NCBI GenBank assembly: GCA_015207155.1
Contig: JADEXK010000010.1
Location: forward strand, 1 to 64,000
Source: Nostocales cyanobacterium LEGE 11386
GTDB taxonomy: Bacteria; Cyanobacteriota; Cyanobacteriia; Cyanobacteriales; Nostocaceae
Direction of reading: 5' to 3'
DNA: 64,000 bases
Shown piece after piece: positions 33,538 through 43,402 of this stretch. The position numbers and the translations under genes are program-made. Numbering within the stretch: position 1 is the first letter of the stretch; every line of letters begins with the position of its first letter. The notes below the pieces were generated by a model. It was not told the DNA's origin. It did no database searches and saw nothing but the letters and a program-made list of their open reading frames with translations.

Positions 33538-34443
33538 TTAATTACTGCCACCAATTAAGTATACATAAGAACCCAAATTTTCATCATCTGTACCAACAAT
33601 CACACCACCTGCGGCACCTGTTACAAGTTCCATACCTTCAATTTTGTGGTAATTAGAACGGTAGAGGGGAACAAGTTGAGTATTCTGCTGCCATGCTAAT
33701 TTGTTACCGTGAAATCCTAAATAACCTGCAACATACACAGCCGACTGAAATGGGCCATCATCTCCAGCATCACTGGCTGAGGTAATATACACAATTCCAG
33801 CCGAGTCTACTTTCAAATCGGAAATATGACGCACATTTGCCCATGGAAATGGTACTTTCAAACTCGCTGAACCTGCCAGATTAATTTGATATTTAGTTAA
33901 ATCAAGTATTCCCCAATAAATAGTAGCAGGCTGTTCTCCAGCACCTCGATGTGCCCAGATAGCAGCTAATTTACCATCTATTTCTTGCAAACCAAATGCC
34001 TCAAAATTGCTACCCTGTGGAATTGCTGGTAAATCAAATTCTTTAATAACTGAAATATTTTTGTTAGCAACATTTAATTTAATTTCATAAGCTCTTCCGG
34101 AACTACTTAAAGCTAAAAAAGTTTTTTTCCTAGGAACGAATGTTAAAGCCTCTAAATCAATAGGTAATTCTGTATTTTGTTGCCATTTCACAGGGGTATA
34201 TTCAGGCTGCTGCTTTCCTTTAATACTAATGATCGCTAGACGGTCTTCATCTTTCTTTTTGTTGTCATGAACAATCAAAAAATCTAAATTATTACTTTGT
34301 TGCTCTACCAAAGCCATCCCGCTAATCCCAAAAGGAATACCACCACGAACTGGTCGCCAATCTTGCGCCCAAGTTCTCTGGGATATAAGTAAAAATGCAC
34401 CTAAGACAACTATACTAATGATTAATCTAAGAAACCGAGGCAT
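33538..34443 (-). CDS. Secreted hypothetical protein, probable beta-propeller
   Basis: A 301-residue protein with a clear signal peptide (MPRFLRLIISIVVLGAFLLI, cleavage after TWA at about residue 26). The mature part is beta-rich with repeating short strands such as LAIISIKG, GRAYEIKLN, ISDLKVDSAGIVYITSASDA and IEGMELVTGAAGGVIVGTDD, which suggest a propeller-like periplasmic or extracellular protein. I recognise no enzyme motif. It converges on the HAD gene with 47 bp between stops. Confidence 0.7.
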   Translation of the reverse strand: MPRFLRLIISIVVLGAFLLISQRTWAQDWRPVRGGIPFGISGMALVEQQSNNLDFLIVHDNKKKDEDRLAIISIKGKQQPEYTPVKWQQNTELPIDLEALTFVPRKKTFLALSSSGRAYEIKLNVANKNISVIKEFDLPAIPQGSNFEAFGLQEIDGKLAAIWAHRGAGEQPATIYWGILDLTKYQINLAGSASLKVPFPWANVRHISDLKVDSAGIVYITSASDAGDDGPFQSAVYVAGYLGFHGNKLAWQQNTQLVPLYRSNYHKIEGMELVTGAAGGVIVGTDDENLGSYVYLIGGSN

Positions 34444-34562
34444 ATTTTAAGTATCGGTCAGAAAGAGTGGATTATCCGATGCTCAATCATATCAAATCTT
34501 CGCGATCGCTCCAGAATTCTCAAGTTTTTGATTAGATACTTTCATTCAACATCTTTAGCAAG

Positions 34563-35243
34563 ATGACATTGCAAAACACAGATGATCAAATACCTCAACT
34601 AAAATCGCTGACGCAAGAAAGCCTAACCTGTGGTTTGCAGGTGCTGGCCAATCTTGACGACGATTTAGCTCGCATTTTAGAAACACTGGGGCCACCACCG
34701 ATGTGGGAAAGAGAAGCAGGTTTTCCCACACTACTCCGGATAATTTTAGAACAACAAGTTTCTTTAGCGGCTGCGAAAGCTGTATTTACTCGGCTATGTG
34801 CAGTTGTTGTCTCATTAACGCCAGAAAATTTTTTGCAGCTTGACAATGTGCAACTAAGAGAGATGGGATTTAGTCGGCAAAAGATTCTTTATTGTCAGGG
34901 ATTAGCGGCAACAATAGTAAATAATCAGCTTGATTTAACCAAGTTAGAAAAAATGGATGAAACTGCTATTAGAAATGAGCTAAAGCAAATCAAAGGTATT
35001 GGAGATTGGACGGTCGATATTTATTTATTAATGGCGTTGCAACGTCCTGATGTTTTTCCCAAAGGTGATTTAGGAATTGCGATCGCCCTCCAGAATATCA
35101 AAGGATTGACAACACGTCCCACACCAGCACAACTGGAAGTAATTGCTGAGAAATGGCGACCTTGGCGTGCAGTTGCGGCGAGAATTTTATGGCATTACTA
35201 CTTAAGTAATGCCAATAATAAATCGGTTACAGTTTACCTGTAA
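34563..35243 (+). CDS. DNA-3-methyladenine glycosylase II family (AlkA-like, HhH-GPD)
   Basis: Base-excision repair glycosylase of 226 residues. The helix-hairpin-helix [17 protein letters not shown] is followed by the conserved Asp in [11 protein letters not shown], which is the catalytic position of AlkA. There is no iron-sulfur cluster motif, so it is not an EndoIII/MutY-type enzyme. It should remove alkylated bases. Its 3' end overlaps the convergent dapF 3' end by 17 bp. Confidence 0.88.
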   Translation: MTLQNTDDQIPQLKSLTQESLTCGLQVLANLDDDLARILETLGPPPMWEREAGFPTLLRIILEQQVSLAAAKAVFTRLCAVVVSLTPENFLQLDNVQLREMGFSRQKILYCQGLAATIVNNQLDLTKLEKMDETAIRNELKQIKGIGDWTVDIYLLMALQRPDVFPKGDLGIAIALQNIKGLTTRPTPAQLEVIAEKWRPWRAVAARILWHYYLSNANNKSVTVYL

Positions 35244-36084
35244 ACACCTTTTCAGCCGGGCCAGTCATGTAAACTCGTTGGTCTAATTCTGACCATTCAA
35301 TTTGCAAAGAACCGCCAGGTAATTCTACAGTTGCGGCGCGATCGCATTTTCCAGTTAACACACCAGCCACTAAGACAGCACACGCACCAGTACCACAAGC
35401 TAATGTAATACCCGCGCCTCGTTCCCATACCCGCATTTTTAGATAGTCTCGACTAACTAATTGAATAAATTCAGTATTTGTGCGTTGGGGAAAAACTGGG
35501 TGATGCTCAAACTGAGGGCCGATAATTTCCAGAGGAATCGCTGCTACATCTTCCACAAAGGTAATGCAGTGAGGATTACCCATACTCACACAGGTAACAT
35601 CCCAAGTTTGTCCCGCCACCGCTAAAGGCTGATTAATCACTTTTGCATCAGGTGAACCAAGGGTAGTCGGAATTTCCCCAGCCAGTAACTTAGGTAAACC
35701 CATATCCACCTTTACTTGACCATCGGGCATGATCTGAGGGGTCATCACACCAGCCAAAGTATGAATGCGATAGGTGATTAAAGGTTGAGAAGATTCTTGA
35801 CTAGTCTCCAGACCCTCTAAATCTGCCAAAAATCTAGCTAAACAGCGAATACCATTACCACACATTTCCGGTTCTGAACCATCGGAGTTGAAAATCCGCA
35901 TGGTATAGTCAGTACCGTTTTCTCCGGGTAAGGCAAAAATTACACCATTAGCACCGATGCCAAAATGGCGATCGCACAACTTGACTGCTTGCTCTGGAGT
36001 CAGCACAGGTAATGATGACGAGCGATTGTCAATTAAAATGAAGTCATTTCCCAGACCATGATACTTAGTAAATTCGATTGCCAT
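35227..36084 (-). CDS. dapF: Diaminopimelate epimerase
   Basis: Interconverts LL- and meso-diaminopimelate for lysine and peptidoglycan synthesis. Both catalytic cysteines are present: EMCGNGIRC and [11 protein letters not shown]. The N-terminus [15 protein letters not shown] is typical, and the 285-residue length is normal. It is divergent from hfq with a 107-bp spacer, the gene arrangement usual in cyanobacteria. Confidence 0.96.
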   Translation of the reverse strand: MAIEFTKYHGLGNDFILIDNRSSSLPVLTPEQAVKLCDRHFGIGANGVIFALPGENGTDYTMRIFNSDGSEPEMCGNGIRCLARFLADLEGLETSQESSQPLITYRIHTLAGVMTPQIMPDGQVKVDMGLPKLLAGEIPTTLGSPDAKVINQPLAVAGQTWDVTCVSMGNPHCITFVEDVAAIPLEIIGPQFEHHPVFPQRTNTEFIQLVSRDYLKMRVWERGAGITLACGTGACAVLVAGVLTGKCDRAATVELPGGSLQIEWSELDQRVYMTGPAEKVFTGKL

Positions 36085-36108
36085 TTTCCCTACGATGAAT
36101 TATTAATG

Positions 36109-36136
36109 ATTAGGTATTGGGTATCGGGTATTAGGT
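36109..36136. repeat. STRR heptamer array in the dapF-hfq spacer
   Basis: Four in-register heptamers: ATTAGGT, ATTGGGT, ATCGGGT, ATTAGGT. A CCCAGTCCCCAGTCCC run follows at about 36148-36165. It lies between the two divergent starts, so it is in or near both promoters. Confidence 0.8.
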
Positions 36137-36191
36137 CTTAAATATCTCCCAGTCCCCAGTCCCTACTTCCCTAATACATCATTAACTAAAA

Positions 36192-36407
36192 ATGCCTACA
36201 ACTGAATTTGATACATCACTACCTAGCATCAGGCAACTGCAAGACCTGATTAAACAAACAGCAGTAGTAGAATTCAAACTGGTAACAGGTGATCTGCTGA
36301 CAGGTCAAGTTTCCTGGCAAGATCCTAATTGCGTGTGTATTGTCGATGATCATAGTCAGCAAACCACAATTTGGAAACATGCGATCGCCTACTTTAAAAA
36401 GTGCTGA
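36192..36407 (+). CDS. hfq: Cyanobacterial Hfq
   Basis: A 71-residue Sm-like protein. The Sm1 region (SIRQLQDLIKQTAVVEFKLV TGDLLTGQVSW) and the Sm2 region, ending WKHAIAYFKKC, are present, the latter in place of the enterobacterial YKHA motif. In cyanobacteria Hfq is needed for type IV pilus function by binding PilB, and its RNA-binding surfaces are changed. The final codons AAG TGC TGA lie inside an STRR heptamer array, so the repeat supplies the Cys codon and the stop. Confidence 0.92.
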   Translation: MPTTEFDTSLPSIRQLQDLIKQTAVVEFKLVTGDLLTGQVSWQDPNCVCIVDDHSQQTTIWKHAIAYFKKC

Positions 36408-36437
36408 GTGCTAAGTGCTGAGTGGGGAGTGGGGAGT
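36400..36437. repeat. STRR heptamer array overlapping the hfq stop codon
   Basis: In-register units: AGTGCTG, AGTGCTA, AGTGCTG, AGTGGGG, AGTGGGG, AGT. The hfq stop TGA (36405-36407) uses bases of the first unit. The same two heptamers make up the array at 46841-46882. Confidence 0.85.
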
Positions 36438-36471
36438 AGAAAATTCTCCCTCTGCCCCCTGCCCTTTATCC

Positions 36472-39093
36472 TTAGGCAACTACAAAATTCACCAACTTTC
36501 CAGGAACCACAATCACCTTTTTAATCTCTTTACCCTCAATGTGGCGCTGGACAACTTCTGATGCACGAGCGTACTTCTCCAACTCTGCTTTATCTGCTTG
36601 TGCGGGAACTGGAATATCTGCACGCTTCTTGCCGTTAACCTGAATTACCAAAGTAATTTCATCAGCTACCAAAGCAGTCGGGTCAAAAGATGGCCAAGTT
36701 TGAGTATGGACTGAATTGCTGTTACCCAATAAATGCCACAATTCATCAGCGATGTGTGGTGCAAAAGGAGCCAACATCATCACTAAAATCTGAACACCTT
36801 CGGCATAAATTGGTGAATTTTTGCAGTCAGCATCAGTTATGGCATTACTCAACTTCATCAATTCCGAAACAGCTGTATTGAATTGATATTCGTCCTCTAA
36901 GTCTTCTGTAACTGCTTGAATAGCCGTGTGAATCGCCCGACGTAATTCCTTTTCTGGCTTACTTAAATCAGCAAGTTGGGCTTTTTTTCGAGATACTCCA
37001 GCCGCAACATATTCTGTTACCAAGCGCCACACTCGATTTAAAAAGCGGAACTGGCCTTCCACATCTGCTTCATCCCATTCCAGGTCTTTTTCTGGTGGTG
37101 CTTTGAACAAGATGAACATCCGTGCTGTGTCTACACCGTATTTGCTAATTACGTCTTCTGGTGCGACACCATTCCCCTTTGACTTGGACATGGTGGCATA
37201 AAGGCGTTGTAGTGGTTCACCTGTTTCGGGGTCGCGGGGGTCGGAGGGATTAACTAGATTCGAGGGAACCCACTTATCTTTACCGCCCTTATTGGGATTC
37301 ATGTAAGTTAGACCCTGTACCATGCCTTGAGTCAACAAACGCAGGAAGGGTTCATCAAAGTTCAATAAGCCTCTATCTCGCAAGACTTTAGTAAAGAATC
37401 GCGAATACAATAAGTGTAAAATGGCGTGTTCAATTCCACCCACATACTGATCTACTGGCATCCAGTCATTAGTTTTTGCTGGGTCGAACACTTGTTGCTC
37501 ATTCTTCGCGTCAGGATACCGCAAGAAATACCACGAGGAATCAATAAAGGTATCCATCGTATCTGTTTCTCGCTTGGCAGGAGTGCCGCAAGTCGGACAA
37601 GGCACATTCACCCAGCTTTCTAACTGAGATAGTGGTGAACCACCACGGCCGCTAAGTTCTACTTCCTCTGGTAACTCTACAGGTAAATCTTCGTCAGGAA
37701 CTGGCACTATGCCACAATTAGGACAATGAATTACGGGTATGGGTGCGCCCCAGTATCGTTGTCGGGAAATTAACCAATCTCGTAAGCGATATTGGATTCG
37801 CAGTTTGCCAAAATTTTGTTCTTCAGCATATTTAACTATGGCTTCTTTGGCATCTGTGGAAGTCATGCCAGTAAAAGCCCCAGAATTAATTAAAATTCCT
37901 GGTTCAGTGTATGCCTCGTTATAGTCAACTTGAATAACTTGTGTAACTTCATCAACTTCTGATGCTGGCGTTAAATCAAAATCTGCCACATCATCCGGGG
38001 AAGCAATGACAAACTCAATGGGTAAATCATAAACCTGAGCAAACTTAAAATCCCGGACATCATGAGCAGGTACACCCATGACTGCCCCAGTACCATATTC
38101 ATACAGTACATAATCGGCAATCCAAATGGGCACTTCTTCCCCTGTAAACGGGTTGATTACTTTGCCTCCTGTGGGAATACCCCGCTTTGGTTTATCTTCG
38201 GCGGTACGTTCTAACTCACTTTGTTGGGAAACTTCTTGAATAAAGGTTTCGACTGCTGTTTTTTGTTCTTTAGTAGTGACACGCTTGGTTAAAGGATGTT
38301 CTGGTGCTAGTACTACATAACTAACGCCATAAACTGTATCGGGGCGTGTAGTATAAACGGCGATTTTTTCATCTATCCCCACAATGGGAAATTCTAAATA
38401 CGCGCCCGTGGATTTACCAATCCAATTAGCCTGCATCAATTTGACGCGCTCCGGCCAACCTGTCAATTTATCCAGGTCATTGAGTAATTCTTCAGCGTAG
38501 TCGGTAATCTTTAAAAACCACTGCCGCAACAGCTTACGCTCAACTTTTGCCCCACTACGCCAAGAACGTCCTTCGTTATCAACTTGCTCATTGGCTAGTA
38601 CAGTTTGGTCAATAGGGTCCCAGTTGACTGCTGCTTCTTTTTGATAAGCTAATCCCGCTTGCCAGAACTGTAAGAAAATCCATTGCGTCCACTTGTAATA
38701 ATCTGGTGAACAAGTGGCAACTTCACTTTCCCAGTCAATGGATAAACCCAGACGCTGCAACTGCTGCCGCATTTGGGCAATATTTTGATAAGTCCACTTA
38801 GCCGGGGGTACTCCTCGGTCAATGGCGGCGTTTTCTGCTGGCAAGCCAAAGGCATCCCAACCCATTGGGTGCAGTACCCTGTACCCTTGCATTCGCTTGA
38901 GGCGGGCAATCACATCGGTAATTGTATAATTACGGACGTGACCCATATGTAGGCTGCCCGATGGATAAGGGAACATGGAAAGAGCGTAGAATTTTGGCTG
39001 ATTGCTATCTTTTGGTGTCTGATCTAAGCCAATTTCTAACCATGTTTTTTGCCATTTTTCCTCAATTGCTTCTGGGTTATATCGGGAATCCAC
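36472..39093 (-). CDS. leuS: Leucine-tRNA ligase
   Basis: Class I aminoacyl-tRNA synthetase of 873 residues. The HIGH motif is HMGHVRNY, the KMSKS motif is TMSKSKGNG, and the editing domain reads [21 protein letters not shown] zinc site CPNC/CPTC is present in the inserted zinc domain. The C-terminus, [14 protein letters not shown], is typical. Length is normal. It is the only gene of its unit as far as can be seen. Confidence 0.98.
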   Translation of the reverse strand: MDSRYNPEAIEEKWQKTWLEIGLDQTPKDSNQPKFYALSMFPYPSGSLHMGHVRNYTITDVIARLKRMQGYRVLHPMGWDAFGLPAENAAIDRGVPPAKWTYQNIAQMRQQLQRLGLSIDWESEVATCSPDYYKWTQWIFLQFWQAGLAYQKEAAVNWDPIDQTVLANEQVDNEGRSWRSGAKVERKLLRQWFLKITDYAEELLNDLDKLTGWPERVKLMQANWIGKSTGAYLEFPIVGIDEKIAVYTTRPDTVYGVSYVVLAPEHPLTKRVTTKEQKTAVETFIQEVSQQSELERTAEDKPKRGIPTGGKVINPFTGEEVPIWIADYVLYEYGTGAVMGVPAHDVRDFKFAQVYDLPIEFVIASPDDVADFDLTPASEVDEVTQVIQVDYNEAYTEPGILINSGAFTGMTSTDAKEAIVKYAEEQNFGKLRIQYRLRDWLISRQRYWGAPIPVIHCPNCGIVPVPDEDLPVELPEEVELSGRGGSPLSQLESWVNVPCPTCGTPAKRETDTMDTFIDSSWYFLRYPDAKNEQQVFDPAKTNDWMPVDQYVGGIEHAILHLLYSRFFTKVLRDRGLLNFDEPFLRLLTQGMVQGLTYMNPNKGGKDKWVPSNLVNPSDPRDPETGEPLQRLYATMSKSKGNGVAPEDVISKYGVDTARMFILFKAPPEKDLEWDEADVEGQFRFLNRVWRLVTEYVAAGVSRKKAQLADLSKPEKELRRAIHTAIQAVTEDLEDEYQFNTAVSELMKLSNAITDADCKNSPIYAEGVQILVMMLAPFAPHIADELWHLLGNSNSVHTQTWPSFDPTALVADEITLVIQVNGKKRADIPVPAQADKAELEKYARASEVVQRHIEGKEIKKVIVVPGKLVNFVVA

Positions 39094-39178
39094 CGAAAAT
39101 GCTCCTACTGGACTGTAATCGTGTCTGCCTCCATATTGTAGATGCTAGGCACTATAATTAGGTCGGTTAAAAATCGAG

Positions 39179-39601
39179 ATGACTAAATTAAAAGCAAAAT
39201 TTCCTGGTTTGGTGCGGGTTTTTGTGTACGGTACGCTCAAACCAGGTGAAGCTAATTATCAAAAATATTGTGCCGGCAAGGTAATGAATGCCAAAAGAGC
39301 AGTTGTACTTGGCAGACTCTTTACTTTGCCCATGGGTTACCCAGCAATGACACCTGGGGAAGGCTCTGTTCACGGATATTTACTTTCCTTTGCCGACTTA
39401 GGCATTTTAGATGCCCTAGACGAACTGGAGGATTACCAGCCTGCTAGACAAATGTCAGAAAATCTTTACTATCGTCAGCAGGTGGAAATATCCGATTTAC
39501 AAGGAATCTCCCTTGGTGATGCTTGGGCTTATTTAATGGCTCCAGAGCGAGTTGACCAACTACAAGGTTTACCTCTATTAGAGGGCTGGTGGAGCAGATG
39601 A
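39179..39601 (+). CDS. Gamma-glutamylcyclotransferase-like (YtfP/AIG2) protein
   Basis: A 140-residue beta-barrel protein of the GGCT superfamily. The substrate-binding loop VFVYGTLKPGEANYQKYC and the catalytic acidic residue in ALDELEDYQP are present. Members release 5-oxoproline from gamma-glutamyl amines or peptides, or remove gamma-glutamyl modifications; which one applies here is unknown. It is divergent from leuS with an 85-bp spacer. Confidence 0.88.
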   Translation: MTKLKAKFPGLVRVFVYGTLKPGEANYQKYCAGKVMNAKRAVVLGRLFTLPMGYPAMTPGEGSVHGYLLSFADLGILDALDELEDYQPARQMSENLYYRQQVEISDLQGISLGDAWAYLMAPERVDQLQGLPLLEGWWSR

Positions 39602-39608
39602 GTGGCAA

Positions 39609-40223
39609 TTAATTGATGTTCGGTTCGATTTCCCTTAGTAGAGGCTGATCCAGCTTAACTGAGTTTTCTGGAGAGGCTATTGCTGCTTTGGGAATTTCAA
39701 TGACCGGGTTATTTAAGGCCACCATGAGGGGAGACGTTGAAACTACAGGCATTTTTGTGCCTTGGGTAGGCTCTACTGGTTGCTGCGCCAGTTGTGGTGT
39801 TCTGAATTCACCACCTGGTAGCAAGCCAGATACAGCACCGATAACACAAGCAGCTATGGCGGCTCCTCCAAACGCCCACATGGGACGAGAACGGCGGCGC
39901 ACACGCTTGAATACTTGCTGGGCTGTTACTTCTGGCGGTTGTTGGGCTGCTGGGACTGGGCAAGTCCGCAAGCCTTGTCTGAGCTTTAACAGTCTGGTAT
40001 ACAGGCATTGAACTGAGGCATCGTTTGCCAACCATTCTTCTACTTGCCTGCGTTCGGCGGCTGTGACCTCTCCATCGAGGTAAGCACTTAATAACTCGAA
40101 GCGATCGCGCTTCACCATATCCATAGCACCCGTTGATTCATTGGTATGCTGGCCCATCCCTGCTGACAAATCTTGAGAATTTTGCACGGGGGAACGGTCA
40201 TAAAACGGAGAATCAGTAGTCAT
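39609..40223 (-). CDS. Anti-sigma factor of the SigG-type ECF sigma factor
   Basis: A 204-residue protein. A cytoplasmic anti-sigma domain at about residues 35-100 (RFELLSAYLDGEVTAAERRQ, VEEWLANDASVQCLYTRLLK) is followed by one membrane segment (WAFGGAAIAACVIGAVSGLL) and a periplasmic tail. The typical HXXXCXXC zinc motif is not obvious, so it belongs to the non-zinc or degenerate class. It lies 157 bp downstream of the sigma gene in the same direction, the usual sigma/anti-sigma order. The exact start is uncertain; several Met codons precede the domain (M33, M36). Confidence 0.85.
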   Translation of the reverse strand: MTTDSPFYDRSPVQNSQDLSAGMGQHTNESTGAMDMVKRDRFELLSAYLDGEVTAAERRQVEEWLANDASVQCLYTRLLKLRQGLRTCPVPAAQQPPEVTAQQVFKRVRRRSRPMWAFGGAAIAACVIGAVSGLLPGGEFRTPQLAQQPVEPTQGTKMPVVSTSPLMVALNNPVIEIPKAAIASPENSVKLDQPLLREIEPNIN

Positions 40224-40380
40224 CTTAGCATTATTACCAATTCATATGCGGGTAAACACAGCGAGAAATCCTGATAAATTTACCAATTTTTCTCTTGATG
40301 GCGGCAGAACTCTTCACTAACATTACAATTCTTAAACAGTCTTTAAATTCTGCCCTGAGGTAAAGGCAAGATTTTGTAAA

Positions 40381-41037
40381 TTAGGCATCTAGATAATTTT
40401 GCAACTGAGTTTGCAATCTGGATCTAGCTCTGGCGATTCTAGACTTGACTGTTCCCAAGGAAACACCGGTGATTTCGGCAATTTCTTCATATGCCATCCC
40501 CTCAATTTCTCTGAGAACAATTGTAGTGCGAAACACCTCTGGTAAATCCGCGATCGCCTCCCGCAGCTGCTCGTAAAACTCTCTAGTTGTCAATTCTTCT
40601 TCTGGGCCTGGAGTATCTCCAGCAATTTCCCAATCCATCTCGCCGTCGTCTACTGAGCGGGGAGCATCCAGTGATAAAGGACTGGCAACCCGTTTGCGTT
40701 TCCGTAACTCGTCGTAAAACAAGTTGGTAGCAATCCGGCTTAACCAACCCCTAAACTTGGCTGGTTCTTGTAATCGGCTAATATTCCGATACACGCGAAT
40801 CCAAACTTCTTGAGCCAAATCGGCTCTGTCAGGCCAATCTGGAGCTAGGTGGTACAAGACTCGATCAACTTGAGTCTGATAGCGGCGCAGTAGCTCTGCA
40901 AAGGCGGCACGATCCGGGCGCAGTCCTGTTTGACAGCGCAAAATTAAATCGTGATTAGAGAGTTTGTCAACTTGCACCGATGCTTCTGGATACCTTGCAT
41001 CAACCGTTGACCAGGATACAGTAATCGATTGGCTCAT
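40381..41037 (-). CDS. sigG: ECF RNA polymerase sigma factor, SigG type
   Basis: A 218-residue group 4 (ECF) sigma factor. Region 2 (FAELLRRYQTQVDRVLYHLA, DLAQEVWIRVYRNI, FRGWLSRIATNLFYDELRKR) and region 4 (DLPEVFRTTIVLREIEGMAY, EEIAEITGVSLGTVKSRIAR) are complete. I name it sigG from its match in style to the cyanobacterial SigG, which is encoded with an anti-sigma factor and controls an envelope or stress response. The pairing with the next gene supports this. Symbol confidence is moderate. Confidence 0.9.
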   Translation of the reverse strand: MSQSITVSWSTVDARYPEASVQVDKLSNHDLILRCQTGLRPDRAAFAELLRRYQTQVDRVLYHLAPDWPDRADLAQEVWIRVYRNISRLQEPAKFRGWLSRIATNLFYDELRKRKRVASPLSLDAPRSVDDGEMDWEIAGDTPGPEEELTTREFYEQLREAIADLPEVFRTTIVLREIEGMAYEEIAEITGVSLGTVKSRIARARSRLQTQLQNYLDA

Positions 41038-41366
41038 AGATCGTACTGAACTTTAAATCATCCCTATCTATTAGACCTGCTAATTGGTACGATGTTCCTG
41101 GCGCAGTGACGGATTTATGACTGGTACATTCAAGTATATAAAGTTAGCGACATTACTAGCTATAGTCACAGTCATTTTTGCCCGCTATTAGTTGCATAGT
41201 TGACTTTATAGCCATTATTTATCCCTCAACAAGGCATAGAAATTTTACGTATAACTGTGCAACCAAGATTATCTGACCACCTACGATTGACAAAAAGTAT
41301 TATACATGCTTATAAAAATAAGAGATCTGCTAGAAAAGCATGTATAGCAGGGGATAGAGGATAGGC

Positions 41367-41430
41367 TTGAAAGTCTCTTGGCATCAGGGTTTGATGATTA
41401 GTTTATGTCCTCAACTACGTGGCAACTGCT
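41367..41430. repeat. Dispersed repeat, copy C
   Basis: Matches copy B (20155-20212) from CTTGAAAGTCTCTTGG through GATGATTAGTTTATGTCCTC, and copy A beyond that (ACTACGTGGCAACTG). It has no coding role. Confidence 0.65.
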
Positions 41431-41459
41431 AGAACAAGAGGCGCTTTGCGCCTCTTGTT
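41429..41459. repeat. Perfect 14-bp hairpin
   Basis: Arms AGAACAAGAGGCGC and GCGCCTCTTGTTCT with loop TTT. There is no T-run on either side. It directly follows dispersed repeat copy C. Confidence 0.7.
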
Positions 41460-41686
41460 CTAAAACACCAATCCATCAAACTGAGCAACTGGCTGATTTG
41501 CGGTTGCATGAACACAATTTCAGGTCTCTGGCAGACAAAACTCGATGTTTTAGCCTTGATATGGAGATTTTTAATTGGTTTGGTGTTTTAGAAGTCGCTA
41601 GAGTTTTGTAGATGTTTAGCGGACTCTTCAAAGGTAGGGTAGAATTTCACTGTTGCTAAGATGGGCAGATGTAGCGACTAAAGAGG

Positions 41687-41839
41687 TTATTTTTCCGGTT
41701 TTTTTACCAGAATTGTGATTGATGGTTCTGCATTTTGCGGATCATGAATACCAGTATTAGTTGAATGAGGTATGCGGACTTGAAGAAACAAATTCAGGGA
41801 AAATGTAATTGTGACTGCTAGCAATAGTTTTTCAAACAT
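41687..41839 (-). CDS. Small hypothetical membrane protein, 50 residues
   Basis: The long frame reaches 42052, but I start it at ATG 41839 (MFEKLLLAVTITFSLNLFLQ), which puts one membrane helix at the N-terminus. The C-terminus is polar, ending SITILVKKPEK. Short proteins of this kind lie near L,D-transpeptidase genes in related cyanobacteria as I recall, but I cannot verify this. The upstream 71 codons lack protein-like character. The gene is divergent from the L,D-transpeptidase gene. Confidence 0.5.
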   Translation of the reverse strand: MFEKLLLAVTITFSLNLFLQVRIPHSTNTGIHDPQNAEPSITILVKKPEK

Positions 41840-42058
41840 GGTTTTTCTCACACCCACACCATTAATGATTGATTGCTGCACTTGGAGTGTTCCTGGAAAT
41901 GAAATTTTTTGCCAAGATGTCCTGATAATTTTAGTTTGCCCAGGAGCATCAGCAGAGTTATAAGAGAACAGATAAGTAATTATAAATTCTTGATAATCTT
42001 GGATGTACTCATCATCCAAAATTAATCCACTGGATATGTCAGGGATAAACAATAGGCG

Positions 42059-42811
42059 ATGGCAATGATAAGAAATGAATCTGTAGCGCGCATAGTCATG
42101 TTTCTCTGTTTTGGCACAGCCCTCTTATCGCTAGCTGTCCATTGGCGGATTACGGCAACCCAAGGGCAGTTTGAGCAACCAGCTGCCGCTGCAGGAAAAC
42201 GCCCTGAGGGGATTTATGGAGTTTTAGGAGAAACCGCTCTTGGCGCGTCTACACCTGCGAACGAATCCACTCCCCAGAAAGCTGCCCGGAGGACTGCTTT
42301 ACCAAATTTTTCGGGTATTGTCAGCCAAATTCCAGCTGGGTCTACTGAATTGTCCCAAAAGATGCGGTCAGTATTTCCTAGACAAGCAGAGAATTCCAAG
42401 GCTTTAACTCAACAAAAATTAACTAAGACAGAAGTTGTAGTGAATTTAAGCGATCGCCGCACCTATGTTTACATGGGAGATGAAGTTATAGCCAGTTACC
42501 CCATTGCTGTAGGTAAGAAGGGTTGGGAAACACCTACAGGTTCGTTCCGCGTGACGCACATGCAACACGATCCGATTTGGCGTCACCCAATTACTGGCAA
42601 AGTTTTTCCATCTGGCGCTGATAGTCCTTTAGGAGAGCGATGGATTGGTTTTTGGTCAGATGGACGCAATGAAATTGGTTTTCACGGCACGCCAGATACC
42701 CACTTATTGGGAGCTGCTATCTCTCACGGCTGCTTAAGAATGCGTAATGATGATGTACGTTTATTGTACGAGCAGGTAAAAGTTGGCACTCTGGTGACAG
42801 TGCGTGATTAA
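42059..42811 (+). CDS. L,D-transpeptidase (YkuD domain)
   Basis: Makes 3-3 cross-links in peptidoglycan or attaches proteins to it. The N-terminal membrane segment (about residues 10-30) serves as a signal anchor. The catalytic domain is at about residues 125-250: VVNLSDRRTYVYMGDEVIAS, the active-site histidine in IGFHGTPD, and the motif SHGCLRM with nucleophile Cys. It acts in the periplasm. It is convergent with the ComFB-family gene and shares a terminator with it. Confidence 0.92.
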   Translation: MAMIRNESVARIVMFLCFGTALLSLAVHWRITATQGQFEQPAAAAGKRPEGIYGVLGETALGASTPANESTPQKAARRTALPNFSGIVSQIPAGSTELSQKMRSVFPRQAENSKALTQQKLTKTEVVVNLSDRRTYVYMGDEVIASYPIAVGKKGWETPTGSFRVTHMQHDPIWRHPITGKVFPSGADSPLGERWIGFWSDGRNEIGFHGTPDTHLLGAAISHGCLRMRNDDVRLLYEQVKVGTLVTVRD

Positions 42812-42816
42812 TTAGT

Positions 42817-42861
42817 AAATAATCAATAGTCAAGATATAAAATCTTGACTATTGATTATTT
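42817..42861. terminator. Bidirectional terminator between ldt and ComFB genes
   Basis: The arms 42817-42836 and 42842-42861 are perfect 20-bp complements (outer AAATAATCAATAG, inner TCAAGAT), with loop ATAAA. It lies 5 bp after the L,D-transpeptidase stop and overlaps the stop of the convergent gene (42860-42862). A/T-rich outer arms give T-runs on both strands. Confidence 0.85.
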
Positions 42862-43402
42862 AAAATTGAGATTTTTGCTCAAAACTCGGTGCGTAGACTT
42901 GGAGTAAGTTACTGACTTGGCGCAGAACTTCATTACCAGTGTTTTTAGCTAAGACTGGCGTTCTATTGTCGTTGGGTTGGTCGAGGTTACGGCCTATGGA
43001 CTCGCTAATTTGCTGGGAAATTAATTCTTGCAGTTCTGCCTTCGCTCGTAGACGCTGATAATTAGCACCTTCTTCTGTGGTGGCATACAAGGGTGGTAGG
43101 CGGTTGAGGGCGTAAGCAGCTATATCACCCACATCCAGAGATTTTTCACTGGTAGCTTCAATTTCTGCTACTCTAGCGATCGCCTCAGTCAAAACCAATT
43201 CTTCCATAACGTTAATGAATTGTTTACGAGGTACCGCCACCACCTCACCAGTCAATAGCGCTCCCATCAGTCTATCCAGTGCCATGTACTCTTCAATTGA
43301 GAGTTCAGACGCGTTATCACAGATTCGTCCAACTTCTGCTTCCATTACTGGTGTGAGATAACCATCCTGGAGAGCTTGATCTACAATTTTTTCAATACTC
43401 AT
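42860..43402 (-). CDS. ComFB-family (late competence) protein, likely c-di-GMP receptor
   Basis: Started at ATG 43402 (MSIEKIVDQALQDGYLTPVM), 180 residues; the frame is open to 43450 with other Met codons. The ComFB domain covers about residues 30-120 (ELSIEEYMALDRLMGALLTG, DVGDIAAYALNRLPPLYATT). Recent work shows that cyanobacterial ComFB proteins bind c-di-GMP; in Anabaena the receptor CdgR, which controls cell size, is of this family. I judge this gene a likely relative from the domain and from its neighbourhood next to a SigG locus. The symbol is left empty because orthology was not tested. Confidence 0.85.
   Translation of the reverse strand: MSIEKIVDQALQDGYLTPVMEAEVGRICDNASELSIEEYMALDRLMGALLTGEVVAVPRKQFINVMEELVLTEAIARVAEIEATSEKSLDVGDIAAYALNRLPPLYATTEEGANYQRLRAKAELQELISQQISESIGRNLDQPNDNRTPVLAKNTGNEVLRQVSNLLQVYAPSFEQKSQF

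Larger units (their letters stand above)
41038..41686. other. Intergenic region with dispersed repeat and perfect hairpin
   Basis: A 649-bp spacer. Bases 41367-41430 are copy C of the repeat that flanks pyrD. Bases 41429-41459 form a perfect hairpin, arms AGAACAAGAGGCGC / GCGCCTCTTGTTCT with a 3-base loop. The 68-codon plus-strand frame at 41405-41611 begins in the repeat, passes through the hairpin and has no family resemblance. The sigG promoter should be in the first 100 bases. Confidence 0.5.

Noticed and set aside
41405..41611. 68-codon frame downstream of sigG
   Set aside because: It starts inside dispersed repeat copy C and runs through the perfect hairpin at 41429-41459, so its translation is an accident of repeat sequence.
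42214..42399. Antisense frame within the L,D-transpeptidase gene
   Set aside because: It is a shadow of the real coding frame.
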